Origin: Aspergillus flavus
Taxonomy: Eukaryota > Ascomycota > Eurotiomycetes > Eurotiales > Aspergillaceae
Length of the DNA: 64,000 nt
Direction: 5' to 3'
NCBI RefSeq assembly: GCF_009017415.1
Contig: NC_092406.1
Span: 4,278,001 to 4,342,000 of the forward strand
In this document: piece by piece, positions 46,234-58,187 of the stretch
Layout of the letters: every line of letters begins with the position of its first letter
Numbering within the stretch: position 1 is the stretch's first letter
Program-made: the position numbers and the translations under genes
The notes under the pieces: model-generated
The model's database searches: none
Told to the model about the DNA's origin: nothing
The model's input: the letters and a program-made list of their open reading frames with translations, nothing else

Positions 46234-46917
46234 GATGATGGTTGGCAATTGACGAGTTTAGATGCTCACTGAGAAGCAGCAGCAAAACCGCAGAATTTCC
46301 ATCCGCCGGGCAAAGATTGGACATTACTACTTCGGGACTAGTCCGTATGAAGTAAGCCGGTCCCGTCACCATCCAATCAGGGACGAAGAATCTACTACTC
46401 CAATTCATCTTCTGCTTCTTGTGTTCTTCAACGTCTCTCGACGCTGACGAATATTAGGCTTTCGGGTAAGAGCCTCTGAGTCGTGCTATGTTTAACTCTC
46501 TCATGATGCTTGGGTCGCTGGCGCCTATCTCGACCACTCGCATCGAAGCCAGCTGCGCCGAGACCCATGCCTTGTCACTGTTCTGGGACCACGGCGCTTG
46601 CAAACCAGTGGCTCTGCAGCAGAAGCAGAAGAGGTATTTTAGGCAACATCCAGCGCTTACGCTGTGCAATCTCTTAATTGGCCCTATCTAAATCAGTATG
46701 TGGATTTCAAGGCAGAGCATCCTTTGTCTGTATCTCGTTGTTTAACCTTCCCTAAGCCATCAATGGAACCACCTCTCATCAATGATCCTGTCCTTTGTCA
46801 ATTCATCCTCTTGCTATAGCTGCCTTGATCTGACATCGGCCGGCCATCTTTTCTTCTCCTTCCCAAGGACCATCACCTTGCAACCTACGTCCGCGAGGAG
46901 CTGTTAACTTAGCCAGT
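46234..46917. promoter_or_regulatory. Divergent intergenic region
   Basis: This holds the promoters of the SOD-fold gene (minus) and the cysteine-rich membrane protein gene (plus). A short frame at 46488-46691 has no recognisable motif. A CT-rich leader lies just before 46918. Confidence 0.45.
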
Positions 46918-48126
46918 ATGGCGAGAGTAACTTTCGCTGGTCTAGTCTATGGAAGACCTCCATTATTGTTCCTCATATCAGTAATATCTGCAATGACCAT
47001 GCCGAACCATGCCTTCTCTTTAGCACAACGGGATTCAGACAGCTGTCCCAGCTCATACCAGAAATGTGGAGCTGCCGGGTTGCCAGATTCATTTTGCTGT
47101 CCTTCTTCCTCAACCTGCATCAGTCTAGACAATGCAAGCTCGGCCATATGTTGCCCCAAGGGTCAAGCGTGCACATACATTGAGCCTATCAATTGCAATG
47201 TACAGCTGCAAAATGCCACCCTTCACCCAACAAACCCAGTTAAGACCATCAGACTCGATGATCAGCTGCCCCAGTGTGGCAATTCATGTTGTCCGTTTGG
47301 ATATAAATGCAAAGGAAACCAGCTGTGTGAGATGGACAATAATATCACCTCTACTACGACCACCGGGACATCTTCAACCATCTCGGCCACATCCACAGCA
47401 TCAGATGTTTTACCCACAACTGATCAGTTGAAGCCAACAACCCTATCGCCCTCTGATCCGAATCCCTCAGCTTCTAACTCCTCTATGACTGATACCAATC
47501 CGACCTCAGCTCCCGTCGCAGCAGCATGTCCTTCGTTCCCAACTCAAGCCATTATAGCCGGCTTTTTCCCGGGAGCCATCCTTGGGGCCGTACTTGCCTC
47601 GGCGGCAATGTTCTGCTGGAGAAGACGTCGAAATGGGCCCAAGAACTCTCACGGAAAGCTTCCTCGGCATAATAGCGTATACAACAGTACACCATTCAGT
47701 ATATCTCATCCCATTCCATCCGAAGAGAGCTCCTACCGCACTGACTTCCTCCTTGGTCGATCTCGCCGGAGCTCCTCACGCTCAGTGCTCCACCGCACAG
47801 GGACCAGAGTGAAGAGTCTATTCGGCTCAACCCCCAAAACCGTCATCCATAACCTGGATAATATACCCAAGGTACCCATCACTCCACCGCCGCAGGCCAG
47901 ACGGCAACCTAGCACCGAAAGCATCAAGGTATACACCCCTCCAGGTGGGCTTCCAGGGACAGGGACGCAGAAACGGGGGCATTACATTTCTATGGAACCG
48001 GACAAGGGCTTTGTGGAGATGTTTGACCGGGTCGGATTCATGAATCAAAAAGGCGATCCATGCTTCAAGGTAGCCGAGTCTCCTGAAGCGAGTAGAACCA
48101 ACTTACAAACGCCACAGAACGTATAA
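46918..48126 (+). CDS. Cysteine-rich type I membrane protein of unknown function
   Basis: A single exon encodes 402 aa. An N-terminal signal region (RPPLLFLISVISAMTMPNHA) is followed by a compact Cys-rich module at about 43-138 with CC pairs (SFCCPSSSTC, AICCPKGQAC, CGNSCCPFGYKC). A Ser/Thr/Pro-rich stalk covers about 142-205, likely O-glycosylated. One membrane segment near 208-233 (AIIAGFFPGAILGAVLASAA) ends in WRRRR. The basic Ser/Arg/Pro-rich cytoplasmic tail has many possible phosphosites. The layout resembles fungal wall sensors in general form, but the Cys module is not a WSC domain. It is likely at the cell surface; the role is unknown. Confidence 0.8.
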   Translation: MARVTFAGLVYGRPPLLFLISVISAMTMPNHAFSLAQRDSDSCPSSYQKCGAAGLPDSFCCPSSSTCISLDNASSAICCPKGQACTYIEPINCNVQLQNATLHPTNPVKTIRLDDQLPQCGNSCCPFGYKCKGNQLCEMDNNITSTTTTGTSSTISATSTASDVLPTTDQLKPTTLSPSDPNPSASNSSMTDTNPTSAPVAAACPSFPTQAIIAGFFPGAILGAVLASAAMFCWRRRRNGPKNSHGKLPRHNSVYNSTPFSISHPIPSEESSYRTDFLLGRSRRSSSRSVLHRTGTRVKSLFGSTPKTVIHNLDNIPKVPITPPPQARRQPSTESIKVYTPPGGLPGTGTQKRGHYISMEPDKGFVEMFDRVGFMNQKGDPCFKVAESPEASRTNLQTPQNV

Positions 48127-48407
48127 TAATCTGGTGTTTCTTTTGCCTATCGTTTTTTCTCTCCTCATGTATGCCTTCTCTTAGCGTATAGATAAGGCGC
48201 ACTAGTGTCTGAAGTTGATTTCTATCCAAATGCTTTAGCTTACTCTAGCAGTTTAGCTTGCTTCGTTACAATCCCGCGGTACCTGAGGCATAACCCTTTG
48301 CCCCTTGTCAGTTGACATATCGACCCGTAATAGCCCATGATCGAAAGAGAAACTCATATTCAAAGAGAAAGGCTCTGTTATTATACAATTAGATAGCAAG
48401 GCAAAGC
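48127..48407. other. Tail-to-tail 3' region
   Basis: The gap lies between the convergent cysteine-rich membrane protein gene and PIG-S gene. No gene is seen. Confidence 0.5.
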
Positions 48408-50243
48408 CTAGGTTTGTTGCTTTTTGGCCTTCAGACCAGTAACAATCCTCTTAACTTCCTTTAGAAGCCCTACGATAAGAGGGACACCAACCGGGCCCAA
48501 TAAGGGCAGATAAACAGCCACCTTATGTTCATCGGGAAAATAAACCTGGCCCACCATGCTCTTTTCAAAGAAGCTGCGCTCTGCTTCAGTCTCGGCCACC
48601 CGAGCGTCCGCTAGAGCCGCTTGGAAACGACCTTCGCGGAGATGCTCACATGTGGATGCGAGATGTGACAGAGTCGTTGATACGGATGTCGCTACATTAG
48701 CTGGGATAGGAATGGAAGGAAGGGATTCGGTCAGACGGGCAAGGGAGCCCATGGTCGACGAGGCGGAGAGAAGGAGAGTGGCAGCACGGATCCGGATGAG
48801 GGTTTGGAGGCGGAAGGGAAGAGACGCTGGCGTGGCGGGAGCGCCGAGAAGAGTGAGGAGTTGATGGGAGAAAGTTAGGAATGCGGGACGAAGAGCCTCC
48901 TGAGACAGGTGTGGTGGATTGGATGAATGATCTGCAGTCGACAGAGGATGGTTTAAAAGGAAGACACCACCCCACTGCGGAATGATCCAGCTAGTTGCAC
49001 TGCTCTCCTTCACGACCATGGGAGACTGTGATGGCGCAGGAACGTAAAGAATGAAGTTGATGGTCGGTCCACTTCCGATACTTGGGCTTAAGGGCCATTC
49101 AGCTGCGTTGATGAAAGCGCTGAGATCTTCTTTCTTCAGCGTCCATGCGGCTTGTGTTTCGTCATACACAGGCAGTGGTGCAGTCGGAGCAGAGGTCGCG
49201 TAGAGCTGAACTTGGGTATCAACAGTAAAATTGCTTATGGGCGCGAAAGCCTGCAGGAGCGGTGATATGTACTCTTCCACCGCGGTCTTGACGTCCCAAG
49301 AGGAAGGTTCGGATCCCGGGGTAAACAGAGAAAAGGCTAGGTGATACGTTTCCGCATATTTCATAGACCTTCGCAGACGCCTGGTGATGCTCTCCGCAAG
49401 TTGTGGAGAGATGGAATTGAGAATGGCGGAAGGCTGCTGTTGATTATTCGACGAGGAAGAAGTGGGTGTGTTTGCACCCCCGACATTGTTGTCGGATAAT
49501 ACCTGCGCAATGATGGCCTTTTCTTCTGTGAATAGATTTTGTAATTCTCCAGCGATATAAGCTGATAAGGGCGGGTTTGACGCAGAAGGCGGCGGGATCT
49601 GGCTTGGGGGGTAATATACGTCGAGCCGGGTCGTGTCCGGATGAAGCTCTGACCGAGGTGCCGCCAAATCCTCCTGAGGCAACAGTCGAACCACTAACGC
49701 AGTATCGGCTTTTCCACCCAGTGCAGGCTGCGGTTGTTCTAGTATATCTTCATGGATAGCGACGCTGTTCTCTTCTGACAGCTTCAGGCGAAGGTGATGA
49801 GCGGAGAATTCGTTGAGATCATCGAGAGTGTGCTGAGTCGTGCGCAAGAGATGGTGTGCCTCCGACTCTGGCAGGGACGGTGTTTCAAAGTGAATTTCCA
49901 AGGGAAAAACTGGACGACAGGTCTGTAGAGCGGTAATCAGTCAGGATTGGTACACTGTATCAGCGAGGGTGGATGCGCGGTAAAGTACCTTTCCATCTGC
50001 CCACTCCACCATGTCTTGGATGGGCAGTCGGGCCCGGTAGATTGATGTCGTCTTCCACCATATCGGAAACCCCAGGAAGATAATGACGGCCCAAAAGGCG
50101 GCAATGACCTTAAACCGGGTCTGGATAGCCTCGGATTTCTCGGGCGGAGGGAGACGTCGCGCACCGGTCTTGGAGCTCATGGTGTCGTTCGCGGGAGTGG
50201 AGGTAGTCTGTGAAGACCCCGGGTCTTCATTCTTGCTGGTCAT
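48408..50243 (-). CDS. gpi17: GPI transamidase subunit PIG-S / Gpi17
   Basis: PIG-S is part of the ER complex that attaches GPI anchors to proteins. Exons at 49989-50243 and 48408-49922 give 589 aa. A cytosolic N-terminus leads to a membrane segment near residues 45-64 (VIAAFWAVIIFLGFPIWWKT), followed by TSIYRARLPIQDM, the conserved PIG-S start. The large lumenal part contains LDVYYPPSQIPPP, YHLAFSLFTPG and WIIPQWGGVFLLNHP, and a second hydrophobic segment (YLPLLGPVGVPLIVGLL) lies near the C-terminus. The tail KAKKQQT is basic and cytosolic. Topology and length fit the family. Confidence 0.9.
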
Positions 50244-50782
50244 GACCAGGACATGCTTTTGTTACAAACGGCTTTTTTGGTGGGAGGAGGGGGGGGGGTG
50301 TGAAAGCAGGTCACCGAAACACGAAATGTGTTGGTGATGAGAAGGGGGGATGTCAAGTGCGAGAGGAATTGACAAGTTGTCGGGGAAGATCATCAACCAT
50401 TATTAAATAAAGCCGCAGTTCGAACAACAACACCAACAACAGCGGTATTTTCCCCCGAGAGCCACAGTCATTCCTCTTAGTCTCACTCTTGCTTGAGATT
50501 TTCCTTTTTCCTTTGTTTTCTTGTTCCTATTTCCCAAACTTGGGTAGTCCAGCGTTATATTGTTTACAAGCCCGCAGACCCAATGAATCGCAATGCATTC
50601 TAAATAGAGCAGATAAAAAGATAAAGAGATACTATAAGAACCGTACTGAACATCCCTTTAAACATTAAATCCGTCTCGTAGTAAAAACCTCCTGTAAAAC
50701 AGAACTATAGGGGTATCTCAACCAAGGCGCCTAATGTCACCAGCTAACTTCAATGCAAGACGACCAACATAACTTTTAGTTT
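50244..50782. promoter_or_regulatory. Intergenic region upstream of PIG-S
   Basis: This holds the PIG-S promoter and THOC5-like 3' UTR. A short G run lies at 50289-50298. No gene is seen. Confidence 0.5.
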
Positions 50783-51596
50783 TCAATACTCTTTCTCGAA
50801 AATTTTCTGGATTGGTTTAGCAGCCTATTGGAAATGAGCGGATTAGCAATTGTTGAAATCATTACCTATGATGGGGGAGACAGAAGGAGAAAACCAAGTG
50901 GGTGGGAAAAGTCAACACATACGTCAATGAACCTCTCCAGATCTTGATCCAAGCTGGCCAAGTCTTCCTTGCGCTTATTATTCTCTGCAATCAGAGCCTG
51001 TTTCCGCTTAAGAAGCTCCTGGCGCGCCTGTTCCAATTTCTCCCGCTCCGCATGTTCATGATTGATGCGAGCAATCATAAGCTCATGGGCGTCCGAATCT
51101 CTGTGTTCTGGGAAAAGAGTGAGGAACTCTTCGACCGGTATTAGAGGAAGAGAGAGATATTTGTGACTGATAGGAGGAACGCCCCCGTTAGCAAGATCGG
51201 GATGAGCAAAATTCTGCCGCCGGCATCCACCTACTCATAAGACTCGCACGCCGCAATCTCCCCCGTCAAATGTCTTTGTTCATAGTAGAGGTTCTGCAAC
51301 TGAAGGTGTAACCGGTCGATCTCCTGGCGAGCTTCCGCCGTCGATTGTTTGGTTTCACGGACGCGGAGAATAGCTTCGCGATTCAGACCGCGGAGTCGAG
51401 CAAGAAGCGCAAATAAGTGTTTCTGTTCTCTCGATGCTGCAAGGACGGTCTCCTGAGAATTCGACGATGCGGAATCACCGGACGGGTCAAGCAATGCGAG
51501 GAGCTTGTCACATTGTTCACGGGTCACGGCGCTGCTATTGAGTACGGGTAGGAGAGACTGATCCACCACAATGTCGCGAACCGCCAGAGCCGCCAT
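50783..51596 (-). CDS. THOC5/Fmip-like THO complex subunit
   Basis: THO couples transcription to mRNA export in the nucleus. Exons at 51235-51596, 50923-51166 and 50783-50824 give 215 aa. I start at MAALAVRDIVVDQ; in-frame ATGs upstream would add a Phe/Ser-rich leader unlike the family. The protein is almost all coiled coil. The Fmip/THOC5 core reads LRGLNREAILRVRETKQSTA, LHLQLQNLYYEQRHLTGEI, then CESYDHKYLSLPLIPVEEFL across intron 1. The last exon encodes only AAKPIQKIFEKEY, with a 98-nt intron before it. Filamentous fungi carry such short THOC5 forms, while animal THOC5 is much longer. Confidence 0.85.
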
Positions 51597-52390
51597 AGTG
51601 TTAAACTTTTTTCTGTCGAAGGAAGTTTGGGCCAAGGAGGTAAGTGTGGTCACAGAGGACACGGTGATTTGGTGGTGGTGGCGATTAGGAGGAGTAAAGG
51701 AAAGAAAGATAGAAAAGAAGGAAAGGAAAGAAAGGCGGCGATAAGAATTGAAACGTGGGGACAATGCGATTGCTGATGGGCCGAAGTAGTTATTATTTAC
51801 ATTGATTCTACTTGGGGTCTTCTTGTTGGGAATTTTTAAATATTGGGATTTATTGATTTGATTTTTGTTTAATGAATTTTAAAATTATTGGTGGTTAAAT
51901 TGGAATTATTAGATTTATTGATTTAATTCTCAACTCTTTTCCTTTTCTTTTCCCCACTTCCTTTTCTTCTTTCACTTCTTTAATTCAACCAAAGTCACTC
52001 GTTTCCTTTTCTCTCTCCAACCTCCTCCTCTTCTGCCTCCCTCTTCATTTCTTCAACCCACCTCACGTCGGTCTTTTTCTCACCTTGCGAATAATCATAA
52101 TAATAACCACGGAGGCTTCATTGGATCTGACTTTCGTCCCACCAGTCACCAGAACCATCTCCACTCCCCTTACCTCTTGTAAGTAAAGTCAGTCCTGGAA
52201 TGAATGCCGAGATTCCGATACCCGAACACCCCAAACATAAAATAAATCCACTTCGGACGATCTAATGTTTTGGTTTGTCTACCTCCCAGGTCATGCTGAT
52301 TTGATCTGGCCGAACCGAACCCTCTGAGGAATTGGTCAGCGGAAAAGAGAAGAAAAAGAAGAAAAATAAATCTAAATCTAAAAGAGGTAC
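51597..52390. promoter_or_regulatory. Divergent promoter region of the THOC5-like and Izh3-like genes
   Basis: Both leaders are pyrimidine-rich on their own coding strand: 51927-52054 on the plus strand toward the PAQR gene, and about 51660-51735 on the minus strand toward the THOC5-like gene. AT-rich sequence at 51780-51930 separates them. No coding exon is seen. Confidence 0.55.
51927..52054 (+). repeat. Pyrimidine-rich tract
   Basis: The segment is strongly CT-rich (TTTTCCTTTTC, CTCCTCCTC). CT-rich blocks near fungal transcription starts are common. Confidence 0.7.
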
Positions 52391-53957
52391 ATGATGGCTT
52401 GCTCGGCTCAATCAGTGACCATCGAGTCTTATCCCGAGGAAGCTGCCGTCTCCAGCGCTTATGCCACTCCGTCCGAGGAGACGACAGCCCTGCTCCGAGA
52501 TCGTCGGCGGAGGCATTCCTTCCATGCCGCAAGAAAACTGTCGTGCGACTACGATGCCGATGCAGTCTTTCTAAGGGTAAGGATCTCTACTGCTATTGCC
52601 TCGTCGGCCTCACATCCTAACGATTCTCTAGGTGGAACTTTTTCTGGCCGAATTAGAGAGACGGTTACATTGGCTTGAAAACTATCGCCGGTCACACATG
52701 GTACAGATCGATGCCAGCTTGCGCAGAGGTTATGCAACACTCGAGGCTGTTCGAGATTCCTGCTCCTACGCCTCTGGAGAACTCATGGGCGGAGGCAAGA
52801 AGAGGGCCAAGATCCTAGTGGAGACGCTTGAGGACGGCTACAAGGATGCTCTCGCAACCAAAGAGACCCTGGAACAAAAGGCACAAGCAGGAGTTCGCTT
52901 GATGGAGTCGTTCTTATCGGAGTTGGAAGCTCGGGCGCATGCGGTTCGAGACCGTGGTTTCTACGGCACTCTGGATGACGGGTGGAAGGCAGTGGATTCG
53001 AAGCTGGTCCATGCCCGCGAAGTGGTCGATGAGGGCATGGAACGCGCCCGGAAAGCCAAGGATGCTCTGCGTGAGAATATCGACCAGGCGATTGCGCTAG
53101 CTCAGGAGAAGCGCCTAATTGCCTATGCGGACCTTCCGCATCCATGGCGTGTGAACCCGCACATTTTGGAAGGGTATCGGTTCACACATTCTAAGGTAGA
53201 ATGCTTCACGTCCATGTTTACCTTTTCCAATGAATTGGTCAACATCTGGTCTCACCTGATCGGTCTGTTCATCGTCCTCTCGGTGGCCTTCTATTTCTAT
53301 CCTTTGAATCCGAACTTCCACTTGAGCACCAAGACGGATGTATTGATTGCGGCGGTGTTCTTCTTTGCTGCCTGCAAGTGCCTAGTCTGCAGTACTCTTT
53401 GGCACACTATGAATAGCATTGCCAACCAGGGCCTGATGGAGCGCTTCGCTTGCGTGGACTATACTGGCATCTCAATGCTTGTCGCTGCTTCGATCGTGAC
53501 GACAGAATACACTGCATTTTACTGCGAACCCGTATCGCGATGGACATACATTCTTCTCACGATGTCCCTCGGCATCGGTGGTGTCATTCTCCCCTGGCAC
53601 CCGACCTTCAACCGCGCTGATTTTGCCTGGGCTCGTGTGGCATTTTACGTTACACTTGCCCTCACGGGTTTCGCGCCGTTGGCACAGCTTACCTACACCC
53701 GAGGCTTTGCCTGGTGTCTATACTTTTACGCACCCGTCGTGAAAAGCATTCTCGTGTATTTCGTTGGGGCTTGCATTTACGCTTCCCAGGTACCCGAACG
53801 GTGGCGCCCCGGCCTCTTCGACTACGTAGGTGGGAGCCATAATATCTGGCATTTTGCCGTCCTAGGCGGCATTCTGTTCCACTATTGCGCCATGCAAGAT
53901 TTGTTTGCAGGCGCTTTTCAGAGAGCCAAGGGGGAATGTCCGCACTTGACTTCCTGA
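52391..53957 (+). CDS. izh3: PAQR / hemolysin III-family membrane protein, Izh3-like
   Basis: Exons at 52391-52576 and 52632-53957 give 503 aa. The first two codons are both ATG, so the start could be 52391 or 52394. The first 240 residues are cytosolic and helical (LAELERRLHWLENYRRSH, then KETLEQKAQAGVRLMESFLS). The PAQR core begins DLPHPWRVNPHILEGYRFTH and FSNELVNIWSHLIGLF, with seven membrane segments. The zinc-site histidines are present: the SxxxH-type STLWHTMNS and the C-terminal GGSHNIWHFAVLGGILFHY. The long N-terminal extension is the mark of yeast Izh3 among the four Izh proteins. This family links to zinc and sterol homeostasis. Confidence 0.92.
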
Positions 53958-54745
53958 AGCCTCTGCTGCTTGGCTTCTTTATTGTTATGGCTGTATATGA
54001 CGGGATCAATCTTCACGCGCACATAGATTTTGGCTGTCGGGTTAGATATTTTGGATGCCCAGTCGCCAGTTATATATAGATTTCCGCGGATCTCATATAA
54101 ACCCCGGCAGTTGCATGGTTGGAGTACTTAAATCCTTCTGGTACCCTTCAATACTTACCGTTCTTGTATATATCTTATTTGGGATTCGCAGCGCTGTCTA
54201 CTTGTCCCTATGTTATAATACCCTTCGCTACCAGTCCTCTGTATGTCTATTCACAGCATGTGTCAGCGGCCTGCGAAGATATGATTAAAAACAATGCATT
54301 ACTTCGGCCTTTGTATTTGGATTTATGGGGATATGGTGCTTGGAAGAATGGCTTTGGAATCTCAGTTCTCGAAACTAAGGCGTTTATTCATGTTCATACT
54401 GTGTTCAAAATCTACTTAAACATGAAACTTACGAGATTCTCACACTACACAGGAAATCCCTCAATTTGAAGATTAATTCGGAAGGATTTGTGTATCTTAT
54501 TGGCTACCTTCTTCTTCACCTGAATCTAGTAAACGTGACAGTAACAAGCTGTATGTAATCATATAAATCACTCCAGCACGACACGTTGAGTGCATAACCT
54601 TTGCTCCCACACATCTATCTGCCAGAGATAGCCATGAAACAGCAGTATCCGTATCTTGAGATGACATGTTGATGCCCCCCAAACGCGTGTCTTTGTCGTG
54701 CAGACTAGAAGAGTCATACATGATCAAATGCCATGAACGGCCCAA
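53958..54745. other. Tail-to-tail 3' region of about 0.8 kb
   Basis: The gap lies between the convergent Izh3-like and R3H-SUZ genes. Open frames at 54119-54469 and 54497-54745 lack motifs. AT-rich sequence suggests 3' UTRs. Confidence 0.5.
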
Positions 54746-57188
54746 CTAGTTGCCTCTTGCTCCTCCTGACACGACGAGCGGGCCGTTCTTATTATTCGGA
54801 TGGGCGTTTCCAGAGTAAGGGTGAGTAATCGTGGGTGCGGTCCGATGTTTCAGATCGAACTCAGATGGAACTTCAGATGGAGGTGGCTTAGGGGGAAGGT
54901 GGGACGGCGTCCCCCATTTCGCAATTGAGTCTCTGCCACCCGCGGGAGGGCCGCGAGGAGCATTGGTCGCCACGGGCGCTGTTGCCTCAAGATTTTTACT
55001 AGCTTCTTGATACCCAGCCCACTGAGAATGAACACCAGCTTGCATGGTAGGGTATGTATTCATACCATGCTGACCACTCTTGCTTGGGTGCCGTGCCAAG
55101 GACGTACCGCCAGGGACAAATGAACGTGTTTGTGGGTTGAATGGGGACCGGTTGAAGCTTCCCGGCAACGGATGGACGCCTGCATTACCTGTATTCATGG
55201 GTTGCCCAGGATATTGACCATATGGGTAGGATGTAGGAGTGACTGGTTGAGACGGGTAATTTGCCCACGGCATTGGTGGTTGATTCCTGTGCGTGGATTG
55301 CTGGTAACCTCCGTGATATGGTGGGGAAGACCATCCTGGAGGAGTGTGCTGGAACTGTACAGCGTTGGGCACATTGTAGCTGTTGGGTGCAGGTGAGGAT
55401 TTCGTGGATGTCATAGCCGGTGACTGATTGATAGAGGCATATCCAGAATACGGGGATTGCTGAGGAACAGCTCCGTTCTGCCACGGGCCACTTGGGGTCA
55501 TCTGAGGAGACACGGGCATTGAATAATGAGGCATGGAGCCCATGTTCATATGGCTAGGGTACATGGCCCCATTTTGGCCATTCTGAGCATAACCCATACC
55601 CGGTGGGGTCACACCGGGTCCCACCATACATGGCTGGCCGGCGAATGAAGAGTCATTGGTAGCCACATTATAGGGCCCAGGACCATGAGGATAGTGAGCC
55701 CCAGGGTAATAGACGTTGAACTGGGACCTGACTTCAAAGCTGTCATCATGTGGTGTCTTTTGCCTTTGTGATTTTTTACGCCCGTTGGTCGAACTCGACC
55801 GCGACATGTTAGTACCTTGATCCCCATTTGCGCCATCTGAAGGCTTTGTCTCTGGGAAATCGCGGAAAATCCGTTCCCGAGCCTCTTGATACTTGGCCTC
55901 CCGTTCTTCCCTGGTGAGCGTCAACCGGTCTTTGGCCGGGGTAGCTCCTGCTGAAGAGCTGCCACGCTCTCCATCATTTGCACTATCCCCAGCTTCTGAT
56001 CCAGTTTTTGAAGCAAATGCAGAGCTCGCCGCTGCACTTCCTTCGGTAGAAGGCCGCTCGCTGTCGGTACGGCGCATGATTTTCATGGCAGGCATAGCAG
56101 GAGGTGGGGTGTTATTTGTTGCAGCGTGTATAGCAGAGAGAGGCGTGGGTCTAAATCGATTAGTATTAATACATTACTGGTAGATGCAAAAGGGTGGGGT
56201 CCCTACAGCCGAGTGAAAGGAGTACGATGTAGTCGAACCGATGTGACATTGTTGTCCACGAAATGAGTTAGATGGTAGTAATCGCCTAATTTATGGGCAA
56301 GCAGGCGCCCAAACGCATTGGAAGGTGGCAGTTCTAGGGATTGCTCCCTGTGGCGACATGTTAGCTAGAATGACACCTAAGAGCGAGCTAGGGTAAGTCA
56401 ACTCACTTAGAATGTTGAATAAAATGCCTGACTTTTTCCTCAAGTTGTAGAATCAAAAGACGGTCTTTCGGGGACTTCATCGCCTCAAGAAGTTTCTCAT
56501 CTGGTTCCATCGGAAATGGATGCATTAAGATGGGTTGCCCACTCCGGAAAACTTCCTGGTTGGCGATAACGAAATTGTTGGAAACAGAGTCCGGGATCAT
56601 AGCGCCATTTGGCCGCTGGTTACCATCTGTGAATAGAGGGCCGGTTGTTTGCAGCACTGCACGGGCTCTCTGTATATCCCTGAAACCGCGGGCTCCGGAC
56701 TCAGACCCAGTCAGCGAATTTGGTGCACCAGATGCTATTCCGGAAAGGGATTCCTCTTCATCAACAGCTTGAACACTAGCACTATCATCAGGTCGCAAAG
56801 AGTCTTTCTCGTCCATCGCGAAGGTAGTGACCGAGGCCATACTCTTCGAGTCAAAACTTGTCGGTTTGGTTGAGGAGTTTGAGAGGTGTGTACGGTCATC
56901 TTCGAAAGATGTCTCCCGTTTCAGAGACCCGTTTTGTTGAGCTTCGGCGGGGGAGTCGGGACTCTCTTGGCCTTTCCTCTCTGTGATATGAACATCTTGT
57001 AATGTGCGCGGGAGGCTAACGAAACTTGGATCAACGGCGTTGACCGAATCATCCTTATTCGAGATCATTTGGCTCGGCAGGACGTGCTTCGACTCCTGAG
57101 ATTCTGAGCATGGAGGCTCTCTGGCAGACTGTGAACCATTCTTCTCATCAAATGCCACGTTAACTTCCGATCTCGACTGTGAGGCCAT
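54746..57188 (-). CDS. R3H and SUZ domain RNA-binding protein
   Basis: Exons at 56407-57188, 56207-56347 and 54746-56150 give 775 aa. The first 200 residues are Ser/Glu-rich and disordered. The R3H domain spans the first intron: EEKVRHFIQHSK, then EQSLELPPSNAFGRLLAHK and LGDYYHLTHFV, with the conserved R/H positions. A SUZ motif follows (LTREEREAKYQEARERIFRDF). The long C-terminal part is rich in Pro, Gly, Gln, Asn and Tyr (YPGAHYPHGPGPYN), a low-complexity region typical of cytoplasmic mRNP proteins. R3H and SUZ both bind single-stranded RNA, so a role in mRNA stability or translation is likely. Confidence 0.87.
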
Positions 57189-58187
57189 AGCAGCGATCTT
57201 ATGCGCAAGTCAGAAGGGCGACACCATCATCTACTATGCGACAGTGGTTCATAAAAAACATCAATCAACGTACCTTTGCAAAGGAGAGACAATGCTCTCC
57301 TTCTGGGGAACTTTCGGATGCCATGACTATCAAGCAACTCCTTGCACTATTTCGTAATCCTCTTCTTTCTGGCCTTCCTTCGGCTGGTAATTATCGAGCA
57401 GGGAAAGATGAATTGAAGAATGGTATGAAACCCGATGAGAATAATTGAATGGCTGGACTTCACACGTGCGGGTTCACTCAAGGACGAAACCGAAATTTAA
57501 GACGACAATAAGCCACTCAAAGATCCCACTTCACACAAGCCCAAAAAGAAAGACGGCATATCTCTTGAAAACGTAATTCGCCATAGGGAAAGCTATTGCA
57601 AGTTAGGTACAGTGGGTTGGTATCGAATGGAACCGCGCCCGTCCAGTATTGCTAAAAAGAATGTGCAAAAGCCGACAGCCGGTACAGCGTCAAGAGGGCA
57701 GAAGATCCAAAAAAGATAACTGATCTTACACGATGGTCAGAGCGACTTGTTCATGGCTTTTCCCATTGATTATTTTAAAGAGGGGAATGGGGGTTCCTCC
57801 TACTCGGACAATAGAAAGGGAGAAAAAAAAAAGAACAATATCCGATTCCCAGCCAAACTGAAAGGAGTCGTACCGCACGAACGACTCTGCTTAGGCCGAA
57901 ACGGCGCTGTAGTTGGAGGAAATGGGGGGGTCGATGATGGTGGTCTTTTTTTGTTCTTTTGGGCTGAGAAGGAACGAAACAGAACTGATCGGGTTTCGCT
58001 TGTCTGCTGGTGGGCGGTTAGCCGCGCGTTTAACGGTGCCTCCGACCCACACCTTGCATCAACAGCCGCGACAGAGAGAGAGGTTTGATATCCGTACAAG
58101 TTGGAATTATATCGATATACGACTTGATTGTAAGCTGTCATAGACCTTTGCGCAGCCCTTTTAACCCTCTGTACACGGTCAGGATTC
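57189..58187. promoter_or_regulatory. Divergent promoter region of the R3H-SUZ and zinc-knuckle genes
   Basis: No convincing exon is seen in about 1 kb. A CACGTG lies near 57464. Open frames at 57236-57448, 57747-58088 (plus) and 57800-58189 (minus) lack recognisable motifs. Confidence 0.45.
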
